From positions 124,001-188,000 of the forward strand of contig NZ_JACOFX010000006.1 in NCBI RefSeq assembly GCF_014284125.1: a stretch of 64,000 nucleotides of DNA, given 5' to 3'. This DNA comes from Undibacterium umbellatum. GTDB taxonomy: Bacteria; Pseudomonadota; Gammaproteobacteria; Burkholderiales; Burkholderiaceae_D. Shown one piece after another: positions 44,826 through 54,138 of this stretch. The notes under the pieces are model-generated. The model ran no database searches and was not told where the DNA came from. It was given only the letters and a program-made list of their open reading frames with translations. The position numbers and the translations under genes were made by a program. Position 1 is the stretch's first letter. The number at the start of each line of letters is the position of its first letter.

Positions 44826-47800
44826 TTATTTCAATGGTTCAAAAATGCCCTGCAAGTCTTCTGCAGTCAGTTGCACACTGGCGATTTCACCCTGGTCAAG
44901 TATGGCGCGTGCCAGGTCGGACTTTTTAGCCTGCATTTCCTGTATCTTTTCTTCCAGCGTGCCCTTGGCAATCAGGCGATAGACAAACACGGGCTTGTCT
45001 TGCCCTATGCGCCACGCGCGGTCGGTGGCCTGGTTTTCTGCAGCCGGGTTCCACCACGGGTCATAGTGAATAACGGTGTCGGCGGCGGTCAGGTTCAGGC
45101 CCACGCCACCGGCTTTCAGGCTGATCAGGAACAACGGCACGTCACCCTCCTGGAAACGTCTTACCACTTCGCCGCGATGCTCGGTATCTCCAGTCAGCAT
45201 GACATAGCTCAGCTTTTTTTCTTGCAGGGCTTCGGCAATCAGGGCCAACATGCTGGTGAATTGTGAAAATACCAGTATCTTGCGGCCTTCAGACAGCAAT
45301 TCTTCCACCATTTCCATGAGTTCCGCCAGCTTGGCTGAAGGCGGCGCTTTGCCCTTGCCAGCGCTAACTCCTGTGATTTTTACCAACCTGGGGTCGCAAC
45401 AAACCTGGCGTAATTTAAGCAAGGCGTCCAAAATAATGATCTGGCTGCGCGCCACTCCCTTCTTGGCAATTTCATCCCGTACTTTTTTATCCATGGCCAC
45501 TCGCACGGTTTCGTACAGGTCGCGTTGTGCTCCGCTGAGTTCTATGTGCCGGACTATCTCGGTTTTAGCGGGCAATTCGGTGGCAACCTTGTCCTTGGTC
45601 CGTCGTAACAAGAAAGGTTTGATACGGCGTGTCAGCAAAGCATGGCGTTGAGTATCGCCCAGCTTTTCTATGGGGTTGCGGAAATCCTTGGTAAACGCTT
45701 TGACATCTCCCAATAAACCTGGTATCAGAAAATTGAATTGTGACCACAATTCGCCCAAATGATTTTGCAAAGGCGTACCAGTCAGGCAAAGGCGGTGGTT
45801 AGCCTGCAGCAGGCTGGCCGTCTGGCTGGCCTTGGCCTGGGCATTCTTGATGTATTGGGCTTCGTCCAGTATCAATAAATGATAGCGATGCTGGCGCAAG
45901 GCTTCTTCATCGCGCGGTAACAGGGCATAGGTGGTCAACACCAGGTCAACCTGCGGGATTTGTTCAAACAGTTTGCTGCGGTCCTTTCCATGCAGGACCA
46001 GTATGCGCAAATCAGGGGTGAAGCGCTGCGCTTCGCTGGCCCAGTTATCCATCAGACTGGTGGGGGCAACTACCAGTGCAGGTTGCGTAAGTCGGCCTGC
46101 TTCTTTTTCTATCAGGATATGGGTCAGGGTTTGTATGGTTTTGCCCAGACCCATGTCGTCAGCCAGTATGCCTGCGAGTTGGTATTCGCGTAAAAACTGC
46201 ATCCATGCCACGCCTTCTTTTTGATAATCGCGCAGGTTGGCATGCAGACCTGCTGGCGGTGTAATGCTATTGATGCCGCCAAACTCGGCAAGACGTTGAC
46301 CAAAGGCTTGCTGGCGCTCACCACCTATCCAACGTAATTGTGTGGTGGCCGATAATTCTGCCAGACGTGCCGCATCCAGCATGGGAAGTCGTATGGCGTC
46401 GCCCTGGTGTTCATTGAAATACAATTCACCAAGCACCAGCAGAATAGGTTTGATACGTGCGTAGGGAAGAGCCACCCGGCTATTGTCAGGCAGGTTCAGC
46501 AAGACTTGTTCATCGTCGGCGCGCTGGTTCAGTTGCTGCACGCTAAAATCTTGTGGAGCCTGGCGTATCAGGCCAACCAACAAGGGCAGCAGTGAAATTT
46601 TAATCTGGTTGACGACGATGCCCAGTTCAAGATCAAACCAGGTGGATTGCTGGTTTTCTTCCGCGACTTCGGCATACCAGTCTTCTACCTCTTCCAGGTC
46701 ATAGCGATAGCTATCGAGCAGACGCAAATCCCAACCTTGATCATAAAATATCGGCAGTTGCTGGGTGGTAAATTTCAACCAGGCGTTTTGATCTCCAAGT
46801 ACAAACACATCACCTGCGTTTGATGAACTGATATCTTCCGGGGAAAACCCCAGATCAAGCAGGGTTTGCAGGGTGGTTTGTTCTGCTTTTTTGTCCCTGG
46901 TGATACTTTCAACATGATCACCATTTCGACGTGTGATGCCGTCTCCCGCCAAGTCAAAGGGGATGAAGCTGTTGTCGTAACAGTACTGGAGCAGGGCAAA
47001 GTCAACAGTTTCAGTAGGGCTGCGCTCTTGACTGCCCATGACCAGTGCGGGACGCATTTTGATGTCGTCGCGTTGAATCATCTTTAATTCAGCGGGCATG
47101 GGTATGCTGTTTTGCAGCCCCAGTTCCAGTAATTTATGTGCCATAGCAATGCGGGTTTTTTGACGCTCTATCGCAATTGACGGCGCTTCTTCGACCAATC
47201 TGATCAGTGCAGGCAAATCCAGGTCTCCGGTTGCTGCGGCATGCAATTTGCCGCAACTCTGCGGTGTTACTATCCAGGGGGGATCGGTAGGCAATAGGTA
47301 ATATGTTTCGGGCAAGCTATCGCTTTGAGCTGATAATTGCCAGCGCAGGCGCAAGAAGCCCTGTTCCTCCTGCCAAGTCAGGTGGGCATGTTGCTGCTCA
47401 TGAAATTCGAGTTTCTTTATCGAACTTTGTTTATTCTCAGTGCTTAACCAGTACAGTTTGCCTGCTTTGGCAATACGCTCAAGCAAGACTGCCCCCATCT
47501 TCTCTCTGGGGTTGTAGTACGAGTAGTAATAGGAATTCATCGTACTCATATTGAACAATGCCAGTAAATCGTAGTCATCGCCCTTGATGAAATTACTGGT
47601 ACGCATCACATCGCGCACTGCCTGAGACAATTTGGTGTACTTGAGTTCACCCTTGGCATTGAGCTTGGCTTTGCCAGGGATGAGGCGAATTTCCTTGCCG
47701 TTCCCCAAAGTCGAGAGGGTAAATATCAAAAAACCATCGTCCGTTTTTTCTTCTCTGTGTGAAACAACGTATTGATTGATATGGCTGGTATTTTGCGCAA

Positions 47801-48179
47801 ATTCCAGTTCATGTAGCCATTTTTGCTCCGCAAAACTAAGCGGGGCTTCTATCGCAGGTTTGCCAGAGGGAGTTTTTTTTTGTTGGTGGTCCAAAATGTT
47901 GAGCAAAACTGCAACAGTATGTTTGCAGTTGTATTCAACTGGACAACTGCAGCCTCCGATGACTTCCTCAAGTGTTCCCTTGTCATCAAAGATAAGCTCG
48001 ATTTCCTGAGTGTAAATATTGCGTCCGCTGCCTTGTACCTCTGACTCTATAAAGTCATTTTCAAAACTCCAGCCTTTGACTTTGTTGTCATTTGCATAGC
48101 TCATTCCGCGTATAAACGTGTCGCGGGGAAATTGTGCAGCTACATCTTCCAGGGTAAAGCGGTGATTTTTTGATAGCAT
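44826..48179 (-). CDS. SWIM zinc-finger SNF2/RapA-family DEAD/DEAH helicase
   Basis: The protein has 1117 residues. An N-terminal SWIM zinc finger (CSCPVEYNCKHTVA, near 76-90) is followed by a long linking region and a SNF2 ATPase (about 655-1117): DDMGLGKTIQTL (Walker A near 672), LLILDEAQYIKN (Walker B), GVGLNLTAADTVIHYDPWWNPA and QATDRAWRIGQ (motifs V/VI). Members are DNA-dependent translocases that remodel protein-DNA complexes. It sits 10 bp upstream of the fused polyamine enzyme on the same strand, although a functional link is not obvious. No clear ribosome binding site precedes the start. Confidence 0.92.
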   Translation of the reverse strand: MLSKNHRFTLEDVAAQFPRDTFIRGMSYANDNKVKGWSFENDFIESEVQGSGRNIYTQEIELIFDDKGTLEEVIGGCSCPVEYNCKHTVAVLLNILDHQQKKTPSGKPAIEAPLSFAEQKWLHELEFAQNTSHINQYVVSHREEKTDDGFLIFTLSTLGNGKEIRLIPGKAKLNAKGELKYTKLSQAVRDVMRTSNFIKGDDYDLLALFNMSTMNSYYYSYYNPREKMGAVLLERIAKAGKLYWLSTENKQSSIKKLEFHEQQHAHLTWQEEQGFLRLRWQLSAQSDSLPETYYLLPTDPPWIVTPQSCGKLHAAATGDLDLPALIRLVEEAPSIAIERQKTRIAMAHKLLELGLQNSIPMPAELKMIQRDDIKMRPALVMGSQERSPTETVDFALLQYCYDNSFIPFDLAGDGITRRNGDHVESITRDKKAEQTTLQTLLDLGFSPEDISSSNAGDVFVLGDQNAWLKFTTQQLPIFYDQGWDLRLLDSYRYDLEEVEDWYAEVAEENQQSTWFDLELGIVVNQIKISLLPLLVGLIRQAPQDFSVQQLNQRADDEQVLLNLPDNSRVALPYARIKPILLVLGELYFNEHQGDAIRLPMLDAARLAELSATTQLRWIGGERQQAFGQRLAEFGGINSITPPAGLHANLRDYQKEGVAWMQFLREYQLAGILADDMGLGKTIQTLTHILIEKEAGRLTQPALVVAPTSLMDNWASEAQRFTPDLRILVLHGKDRSKLFEQIPQVDLVLTTYALLPRDEEALRQHRYHLLILDEAQYIKNAQAKASQTASLLQANHRLCLTGTPLQNHLGELWSQFNFLIPGLLGDVKAFTKDFRNPIEKLGDTQRHALLTRRIKPFLLRRTKDKVATELPAKTEIVRHIELSGAQRDLYETVRVAMDKKVRDEIAKKGVARSQIIILDALLKLRQVCCDPRLVKITGVSAGKGKAPPSAKLAELMEMVEELLSEGRKILVFSQFTSMLALIAEALQEKKLSYVMLTGDTEHRGEVVRRFQEGDVPLFLISLKAGGVGLNLTAADTVIHYDPWWNPAAENQATDRAWRIGQDKPVFVYRLIAKGTLEEKIQEMQAKKSDLARAILDQGEIASVQLTAEDLQGIFEPLK

Positions 48180-48264
48180 GTGTGCGTTTTACTGGTAAAG
48201 CAAAATGTTTGATGACAGAAAATAGTCCAGTTTGATGCTTGTTTGTACTTCCAAAGAGTCGCAA

Positions 48265-48295
48265 TTGTAGTATGGACCTCATGCTCTGGTAAAAT
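48265..48295 (+). promoter_or_regulatory. predicted promoter of tkt
   Basis: TTGTAG (-35, 48265) and an extended -10 TGGTAAAAT (48287-48295) with 19-bp spacing lie about 80 bp before tkt. The long spacing lowers confidence; the extended TGn motif raises it. Confidence 0.4.
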
Positions 48296-48373
48296 ATCGG
48301 GTTTTCGCGGGGATAGTTTCATGTCCCCGGCTCGCTACACTGACCAGTTTTCTCAAGACTACCTTCTGACACC

Positions 48374-50377
48374 ATGATTTCATCTCTTCAGCCGGCAACA
48401 CTTACCAAGATGGCCAATGCAATTCGTGCCTTGTCCATGGATGCTGTACAAAAAGCCAATTCTGGCCATCCGGGCGCGCCTATGGGCATGGCCGACATCG
48501 CAGTTGCTTTATGGAAAGGCTTTTATCGTCACAATCCGGCTAATCCTAAATGGATCAACCGCGACCGCTTTGTGTTGTCGAATGGCCACGGCTCGATGTT
48601 GCATTACTCGCTGTTGCATTTGACAGGCTACGACCTGCCTATCGAAGAGATAAAGAATTTCCGTCAACTGCATTCCAAAACTGCCGGCCACCCTGAAGTA
48701 CATATCACGCCAGGCGTGGAAACTACCACTGGCCCATTGGGCCAGGGTATTACCAATGCCGTCGGTATGGCACTGGCTGAAAAACTGCTGGCGGCAGAGT
48801 TCAACCAGGGCGACCTGAAGATTGTTGATCATTACACTTACGCCTTCATGGGCGATGGCTGCCTGATGGAAGGCATCTCACATGAAGCCTGTTCACTGGC
48901 AGGTACACTGCAACTGAATAAGCTGATCGCTTTCTGGGACGACAATGGCATCTCCATCGACGGTCATGTTGAAGGCTGGTTCACCGACAACACACCAAAA
49001 CGCTTTGAAGCCTATGGCTGGAATGTGATCCCGGCAATTGATGGTCACAATGCAGAAGCCGTGGCCAATGCGATTGCTGCTGCGAAGACATCTGACAAAC
49101 CTACCCTGATCTGCTGCAAAACCGTGATCGGCAAGGGTTCTCCGAATATGGAAGGCACGCACAATGTGCACGGTGCCGCCCTGGGTGACAAGGAAATTGC
49201 CGCAGTACGCGCGCACATAGGCTGGGAATACCCACCATTTGAAGTACCGGCTGACGTTTACGGAGCCTGGGATGCCAAGGCAGATGGCGCAAAAGCCGAA
49301 GCTGAATGGAATGCGCAATTTGCCGCCTACACGGCCCAGTTCCCACAAAAAGCGGCTGAACTGACACGCCGCATGAATGGCGACTTGCCAGCCAACTTCG
49401 ATGAAGTGGTGGCGAATGCGATTGCATCCTGCGTAGAGAAAAAAGAAAACATCGCGACCCGCAAGGCTAGCCAGAACGCCATACAGGCATTTGCACCATC
49501 ACTGCCAGAATTCCTCGGCGGTTCTGCCGATTTGACAGGGTCCAACCTGACCAACTGGAAAGAAAGCATTGCCGTCCGTGGCAACCAGGCTGGCAACCAT
49601 ATCAATTATGGTGTGCGTGAATTTGGTATGAGCGCGATGATGAATGGTATTGCCCTGCATGGCGGTTATATCCCGTTTGGCGCAACCTTCCTGACTTTCT
49701 CTGATTACAGCCGCAATGCCATCCGCATGGCTGCACTGATGAAAATCCGTACCCTGTTTGTGTTCACCCATGACTCTATCGGCCTGGGTGAAGATGGTCC
49801 TACCCATCAATCCGTCGAACACGTTTCCAGCATGCGCCTGATCCCTAACCTGGACAACTGGCGTCCATGCGACACGGTGGAATCTGCCGCTGCCTGGGCC
49901 CATGCTGTCAAGCGTAATGATGGCCCATCGACCCTGATTTTCTCTCGTCAGAACCTGCCGTATCAAGAGCGCAGCGCCCAGCAAATCGCTGATATCCAGC
50001 GCGGTGGCTATGTCTTGCAAGACGCGGCTGATGCCAAGGCTGTATTGATCGCCACCGGTTCTGAAATTGAGCTGGCTGTTAAATCTGCGGCAGAACTGGC
50101 ACAGCAAGGTATTGCAGTGCGCGTAGTGTCCATGCCATCGACGGATGTATTTGACCGCCAGGATGCAGCCTATAAAGCAGCCGTACTGGGCAAGGGCTTG
50201 CCACGTATTGCCATCGAAGCCGGTGTGACTGACTTCTGGTATAAATATGTAGGTTTGGAAGGCGCAGTTGTCGGTATCGATACTTTCGGTGAATCTGCAC
50301 CTGCTGGTGTTCTGTTCAAATATTTTGGCTTCACTGTTGACAATGTCGTTGCCAAAGTAAAAGCGACACTGGCTTAA
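48374..50377 (+). CDS. tkt: transketolase
   Basis: Transketolase (667 residues) moves two-carbon units between sugar phosphates in the pentose phosphate pathway using thiamine diphosphate. It has [18 protein letters not shown], the thiamine motif [31 protein letters not shown] and [11 protein letters not shown]. Length and motifs match the bacterial enzyme throughout. It is followed by a GNAT gene 18 bp downstream, then gapA, so carbon metabolism genes are close together. Confidence 0.97.
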   Translation: MISSLQPATLTKMANAIRALSMDAVQKANSGHPGAPMGMADIAVALWKGFYRHNPANPKWINRDRFVLSNGHGSMLHYSLLHLTGYDLPIEEIKNFRQLHSKTAGHPEVHITPGVETTTGPLGQGITNAVGMALAEKLLAAEFNQGDLKIVDHYTYAFMGDGCLMEGISHEACSLAGTLQLNKLIAFWDDNGISIDGHVEGWFTDNTPKRFEAYGWNVIPAIDGHNAEAVANAIAAAKTSDKPTLICCKTVIGKGSPNMEGTHNVHGAALGDKEIAAVRAHIGWEYPPFEVPADVYGAWDAKADGAKAEAEWNAQFAAYTAQFPQKAAELTRRMNGDLPANFDEVVANAIASCVEKKENIATRKASQNAIQAFAPSLPEFLGGSADLTGSNLTNWKESIAVRGNQAGNHINYGVREFGMSAMMNGIALHGGYIPFGATFLTFSDYSRNAIRMAALMKIRTLFVFTHDSIGLGEDGPTHQSVEHVSSMRLIPNLDNWRPCDTVESAAAWAHAVKRNDGPSTLIFSRQNLPYQERSAQQIADIQRGGYVLQDAADAKAVLIATGSEIELAVKSAAELAQQGIAVRVVSMPSTDVFDRQDAAYKAAVLGKGLPRIAIEAGVTDFWYKYVGLEGAVVGIDTFGESAPAGVLFKYFGFTVDNVVAKVKATLA

Positions 50378-50395
50378 ATAAGCAGGAATACTGAA

Positions 50396-50995
50396 TTGAC
50401 AGACATTACTGTGAGCAGCATCAAAGAGATCAGCCTGCGTCGTGCTACCTTAGGTGATGCAGAGGCGATTGCTGCTGTGCGTGTGGAAAGCTGGCAGGCT
50501 ACTTACCGTGGCATGATTCCAGATAACTATCTGGATGAAATGCGCGTAGAAGACAGCATGCTGCAATGGCGACAAATTCTGCAAGCCATGTCGCAGGCAG
50601 AAGACCGCATCTGCGTGTATGTGGCCGAGAGTGAAGGCCATATCATCGGTTTTGCGTCCGGCATGATGCTGCCTGAACCTAAGCTTGGCATGCAGGCTGA
50701 GTTGACCGCAGTATATCTGCGGCCAGCGTGGCAGCGTTCTGGCATAGGCCGCCGCATGGTACAGAAAGTGGCGCGCACCCTGCAGGCGCAGGGTGCCGAG
50801 AGTTTGCTGGTGTGGGTCATCTCCGGCAATTCCATCGCCCGTAATTTTTATGAAGAGCTGGGCGGTGCGCTGTTGATAGAACAGGCATTCAGCTGGGATG
50901 GCATGGATTTGATGGAAGTGGGTTACGGATGGAGCGATTTGTCGGTGCTGATGGCATCGGTGAATGCCATGCGTACACCGTTATCACTGCATTGA
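50396..50995 (+). CDS. GNAT family N-acetyltransferase
   Basis: The protein has 199 residues from a TTG start (AGGA lies 8 nt upstream; a GTG 15 bp later is an alternative). The GNAT fold is shown by LRRATLGDAEAIAAVRVESW, the AELTAVYLRPAWQRSGIGRRMVQKV acetyl-CoA loop and GNSIARNFYEELGGAL. It begins 18 bp after tkt, so it is probably co-transcribed, though a shared role is not evident. The substrate is unknown. Confidence 0.9.
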   Translation: MTDITVSSIKEISLRRATLGDAEAIAAVRVESWQATYRGMIPDNYLDEMRVEDSMLQWRQILQAMSQAEDRICVYVAESEGHIIGFASGMMLPEPKLGMQAELTAVYLRPAWQRSGIGRRMVQKVARTLQAQGAESLLVWVISGNSIARNFYEELGGALLIEQAFSWDGMDLMEVGYGWSDLSVLMASVNAMRTPLSLH

Positions 50996-51005
50996 AGGTA
51001 TTTTG

Positions 51006-51152
51006 AAGACCAAAAAGCTCACCACAGAGGCACAGAGACACAGAGAAAAAACAAGAGAAAAACTGATGAATGATGATTAGCATAAGCAAAATAGCTTTTG
51101 CCGTTCTCTTGCCTTTCTCTGTGTCTCTGTGCCTCTGTGTTGAGAGGTCTTA
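51006..51152. repeat. 147-bp palindromic intergenic repeat (CACAGAG type)
   Basis: A 26-bp perfect arm (51023-51048, CACAGAGGCACAGAGACACA...) is mirrored by 51114-51139. Shorter pairs outside (AAGACC/GGTCTT at 51006 and 51147) and inside (CAAGAGAA/TTCTCTTG near 51053 and 51104) extend the foldback. Similar CTCTGTGTCTCTGTGCCTCTG sequences are, to my recollection, multi-copy repeats in many bacteria. It lies between the GNAT gene and gapA and could stop or pause transcription. No T tract or transposase is present. Confidence 0.75.
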
Positions 51153-51193
51153 GGTTTTTTAATTTGTATTTTTAGTCCCTTGGAGATAAAACC

Positions 51194-52207
51194 ATGACGA
51201 TTCGCGTCGCAATCAACGGCTATGGCCGTATCGGCCGCAACATCCTTCGCGCTCATTACGAAGGTGGCAAGTTCAAGAACGAAATCCAGATCGTTGCGAT
51301 CAATGACCTAGGCAATGCAGAATCCAATGCCCACCTGACCCGTTATGACACAGCCCACGGCAAGTTCCCAGGCACAGTCACGGTCGAAGGCGACACCATG
51401 ATCGTCAATGGCGACAAGATCAAGGTATTTGCAGAACGCAATCCAGCCAATATCCCTTGGGGTGAATTGAATGTCGACGTCGTGCTGGAATGCACAGGCT
51501 TCTTCACGACAAAAGAAAAAGCTTCTGCCCATCTGGCTGGCGGCGCGAAAAAAGTCATCATCTCTGCCCCAGGTGGCAAAGATGTCGATGCAACCATCGT
51601 CTACGGTGTCAACCACGGCGTATTGAAAGCCACTGACACAGTGATTTCCAATGCATCATGCACGACCAACTGCCTGGCACCTCTGGCCAAGCCTTTGAAT
51701 GATGCCATCGGTATCGTCAACGGCTTGATGACGACTATCCATGCCTACACGAATGACCAGGTGTTGACAGACGTGATGCATGAAGACCTGCGTCGCGCCC
51801 GTTCTGCCACCATGAGCATGATCCCGACCAAAACCGGCGCAGCAGCTGCCGTTGGCCTGGTATTGCCAGAACTGAATGGCAAGCTGGATGGTTACGCCAT
51901 GCGCGTACCAACCATCAATGTATCCGTAGTAGATCTGACTTTCGTTGCTGCCCGTGACACGACAGTGGCAGAAATCAACCAGGTATTGAAAGATGCATCC
52001 GAAGGTGCCCTGAAAGGCATCCTGGATTACAACACAGCACCTCTGGTGTCTGTGGATTTCAACCACAACCCAGCTTCCAGTACTTATGATGAAACACTGA
52101 CAAAAGTTTCTGGCCGTCTGGTTAAAGTATCGAGCTGGTATGACAATGAGTGGGGTTTCTCCAACCGTATGCTGGACACCACTGTTGCACTGATGCATGC
52201 AAAATAA
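51194..52207 (+). CDS. gapA: glyceraldehyde-3-phosphate dehydrogenase
   Basis: GAPDH type I (337 residues), the NAD-dependent enzyme that makes 1,3-bisphosphoglycerate. It has [19 protein letters not shown] (Rossmann loop), the catalytic Cys156 in [15 protein letters not shown] and the [13 protein letters not shown]-terminal signature. TTGGAGATAAAACC supplies the ribosome binding site. It is monocistronic, with a strong terminator 30 bp downstream. The acidic residue after the Rossmann strand fits NAD, not NADP, use. Confidence 0.97.
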   Translation: MTIRVAINGYGRIGRNILRAHYEGGKFKNEIQIVAINDLGNAESNAHLTRYDTAHGKFPGTVTVEGDTMIVNGDKIKVFAERNPANIPWGELNVDVVLECTGFFTTKEKASAHLAGGAKKVIISAPGGKDVDATIVYGVNHGVLKATDTVISNASCTTNCLAPLAKPLNDAIGIVNGLMTTIHAYTNDQVLTDVMHEDLRRARSATMSMIPTKTGAAAAVGLVLPELNGKLDGYAMRVPTINVSVVDLTFVAARDTTVAEINQVLKDASEGALKGILDYNTAPLVSVDFNHNPASSTYDETLTKVSGRLVKVSSWYDNEWGFSNRMLDTTVALMHAK

Positions 52208-52239
52208 TCTGCTTGCCAGATAGTTTTTGCAGCAAGATT

Positions 52240-52271
52240 AAAAATACCCCGAACTTTCGGGGTATTTTTTT
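52240..52271 (+). terminator. rho-independent terminator of gapA
   Basis: AAAAATACCCCGAA-CTTT-CGGGGTATTTTTTT, about 30 bp after the stop. Confidence 0.9.
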
Positions 52272-52333
52272 GTCTATGCAGGGCAAGGGTAATTTATTGA
52301 TTTATATTTTTTGCTTTGTCATTGGAGATTACT

Positions 52334-53014
52334 GTGAAGCTCAAAAAACTGTTGGCCGACAATAAAGGTTTTATCGTACTCATGCTGGGCATGGTCTTTG
52401 TACGTAGCGCGCTGGCTGATTACTATGTTGTGCCCACCAGCTCCATGTATCCGACCCTGCTGGAAGGGGATCGCGTGATTTGTGACCGCCTGGCCTATGA
52501 CGTCAAGCTGCCATTCACTGATGTCATCCTCAAACATGTGTCCGATCCGCAACGTGGTGATGTAGTCACTTTCACCTCGCCAGAAGATGGTGTGCGCCTG
52601 ATCAAGCGCCTGGTAGCCCTGCCAGGTGATGTGGTGGAGATGCGCGAAGAAAAACTCTTTATTAATGGTGTGGCAGCCGCCTATGAACCCACAGAGCCGC
52701 GCAGCGATGACCATTTGACGCCAAAACGTGAATACCAAGGTCAGCAACTGGTTTACAAAGAGCGCTTAGGCAGCCTGCAACATGAAATGATCGTCATGCC
52801 AGAGCGTGAAGCTCTTCGCTCTTTCGCCCCCGTCAAAGTCCCTGAAGGCGAATATATGATGCTGGGAGACAACCGGGATAATAGCCGGGATTCCCGCTAC
52901 ATTGGCCTGGTAAAGCGTGAGTTGATTACTGGTCAGGTAAAGCGCCTGATGTATTCACTGAATGGTGATCGGTATTATTCGCCACGTTTTGACCGCTTTG
53001 GGGCGAAAATTTAA
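52334..53014 (+). CDS. lepB: signal peptidase I
   Basis: I chose the GTG at 52334 (226 residues) because GGAG lies 6 nt upstream; a TTG 18 bp earlier is open but overlaps that site. A single N-terminal membrane helix (FIVLMLGMVFVRSALADY) anchors the periplasmic domain. The catalytic dyad is Ser37 in PTSSMYPTLL and Lys91 in RLIKRLVALPGD, with GDNRDNSRDSRYIG as box E. It cleaves Sec and Tat signal peptides. It has only one anchor where E. coli LepB has two, and it lies far from lepA, so it may be a second paralogue. Confidence 0.92.
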   Translation: MKLKKLLADNKGFIVLMLGMVFVRSALADYYVVPTSSMYPTLLEGDRVICDRLAYDVKLPFTDVILKHVSDPQRGDVVTFTSPEDGVRLIKRLVALPGDVVEMREEKLFINGVAAAYEPTEPRSDDHLTPKREYQGQQLVYKERLGSLQHEMIVMPEREALRSFAPVKVPEGEYMMLGDNRDNSRDSRYIGLVKRELITGQVKRLMYSLNGDRYYSPRFDRFGAKI

Positions 53015-53332
53015 AATCAGACAAGTAAGTCAACAGCCAGTGCCACTTATTGCACTGGCTTTTTTATTGGTGCTGCCTGCACACTGTGGGCCAGGCAAAA
53101 GAACTGGGAAAACTGTTACGTAAATTTGATGTTGACGGTGTTGTTAATGTGCTTAACTATAAATGCAAATATGCTCTATGCTGGTGTGAAATTAAACATG
53201 GAATTGTAAAATTATTGCACTGCACAGTGAGTAACGCTGGACGAAGGAAAGCAAATAATGAATGATTGATTCTGCAAAGCAATAACAACCGGATTCTGGC
53301 CAGGATGGCTGGACACAACAAGGAGATAAGTC
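53015..53332. other. 318-bp intergenic region after lepB
   Basis: It holds the lepB terminator (53035-53066) and the promoter region of the Cache-domain gene. A weak pair, TTGACG (53134) with AACTAT 17 bp later, is possible. The ribosome binding site AAGGAGATAAGTC precedes the Cache start. Nothing else is recognised. Confidence 0.5.
53035..53066 (+). terminator. rho-independent terminator of lepB
   Basis: AGCCAGTGC/GCACTGGCT with an 8-nt loop and TTTTTT after it, 20 bp past the lepB stop. Confidence 0.9.
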
Positions 53333-53794
53333 ATGAAATTAATGAGTAAACTGTTTTTGCTGGCAGCGATGGGTTTCTTTATGTCTTCGTCAGCCATTGC
53401 GAGGGAAGAGCGCGGAACTACAGCGCAAGCACAGGCCATGGTGAAAAAAGGGATCGCCCACATCAAAAAAAATGGTAAGGAAAAAGCTTTTGCCGATTTT
53501 AATGACACCGCAAACAAAGACTTTCATGACCGCGACCTGTACTTGTTTGTGTATGACATGAATGGTCTGAACTTGTCTCATGGTGCCAATCCCAAGATGG
53601 TCGGTAAGAATTTGCTGGATTTGAAAGTGGAAGGCAAGCCCATCATCAGGGATATGATAACTGCTCTCAAAACCAAGAATGACGGCTGGATTGACTATCA
53701 ATGGCCAAACCCTGTCACTAAGGCCCTGGAAACCAAGTCCAGTTATTTCGAAAAAGTTGATGATTATTTTGTTGGTGCGGGTGCCTATAAATAA
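53333..53794 (+). CDS. exported single-Cache-domain protein
   Basis: The protein has 153 residues, with a signal peptide ending near AIAREE (about 22-24) and a Cache domain: LYLFVYDMNGLNLSHGANPKMVGKNLLDL, then GWIDYQWPNPVTKALETKSSYFEKVDDYFVGAGAY. It resembles the sensor part of the histidine kinase at 14951-16318 (YNMEGKNLMHP, VGKDLWN) but without a kinase. Predicted to be a free periplasmic ligand-binding protein. It has its own ribosome binding site and terminator, so it is a single-gene unit. Confidence 0.88.
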   Translation: MKLMSKLFLLAAMGFFMSSSAIAREERGTTAQAQAMVKKGIAHIKKNGKEKAFADFNDTANKDFHDRDLYLFVYDMNGLNLSHGANPKMVGKNLLDLKVEGKPIIRDMITALKTKNDGWIDYQWPNPVTKALETKSSYFEKVDDYFVGAGAYK

Positions 53795-54138
53795 GTCTGA
53801 TGGATTGACTCGAACGCAAGGCCAGCGGTTTCGCTGGCCTTGTTTTTTTTGCATTTCAAATATGCTACACTATTCGTGTTTAGCAGGTTGATGCAGCAGG
53901 GAGATAATCAAGTTAATTCCTCATGAAAAAAGCGAAGTTTTACATCGAGAATTGATTTGTTTCGGTGCCACCTACGCAATTTAAAGTTTAGTTACTTTGC
54001 GCGCCCAAAAAGCAACGGTTTGGTTGTCGCTGCGGCGTAAAATTTGTTCCTTATATCCTTCGTCTACTTGAGTTTCCACGCTTCTGCTGCGCTCTATTTT
54101 TTGCCCGAATGTTTTCAATCTATTGAAAGGACAAGATC
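53795..54138. other. 344-bp intergenic region upstream of the metalloprotease gene
   Basis: It contains the Cache-gene terminator, then AT-rich and mixed sequence. AAAGGA (54125-54130) is the protease ribosome binding site. I find no convincing promoter pair, gene or RNA. Confidence 0.5.
53818..53850 (+). terminator. rho-independent terminator of the Cache-domain gene
   Basis: AAGGCCAGCG-GTTT-CGCTGGCCTT followed by GTTTTTTTT. Confidence 0.92.

Noticed and set aside
48180..48373. tRNA or small RNA gene upstream of tkt
   Set aside because: A GGGGATAGTTTCATGTCCCC stem (48309-48328) was inspected; it has no cloverleaf and is better read as a leader hairpin of tkt, and it is too weakly supported to list.
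51006..51152. Palindrome considered as an insertion-sequence remnant
   Set aside because: No transposase fragment or target-site duplication is visible; a dispersed palindromic repeat is the better reading.
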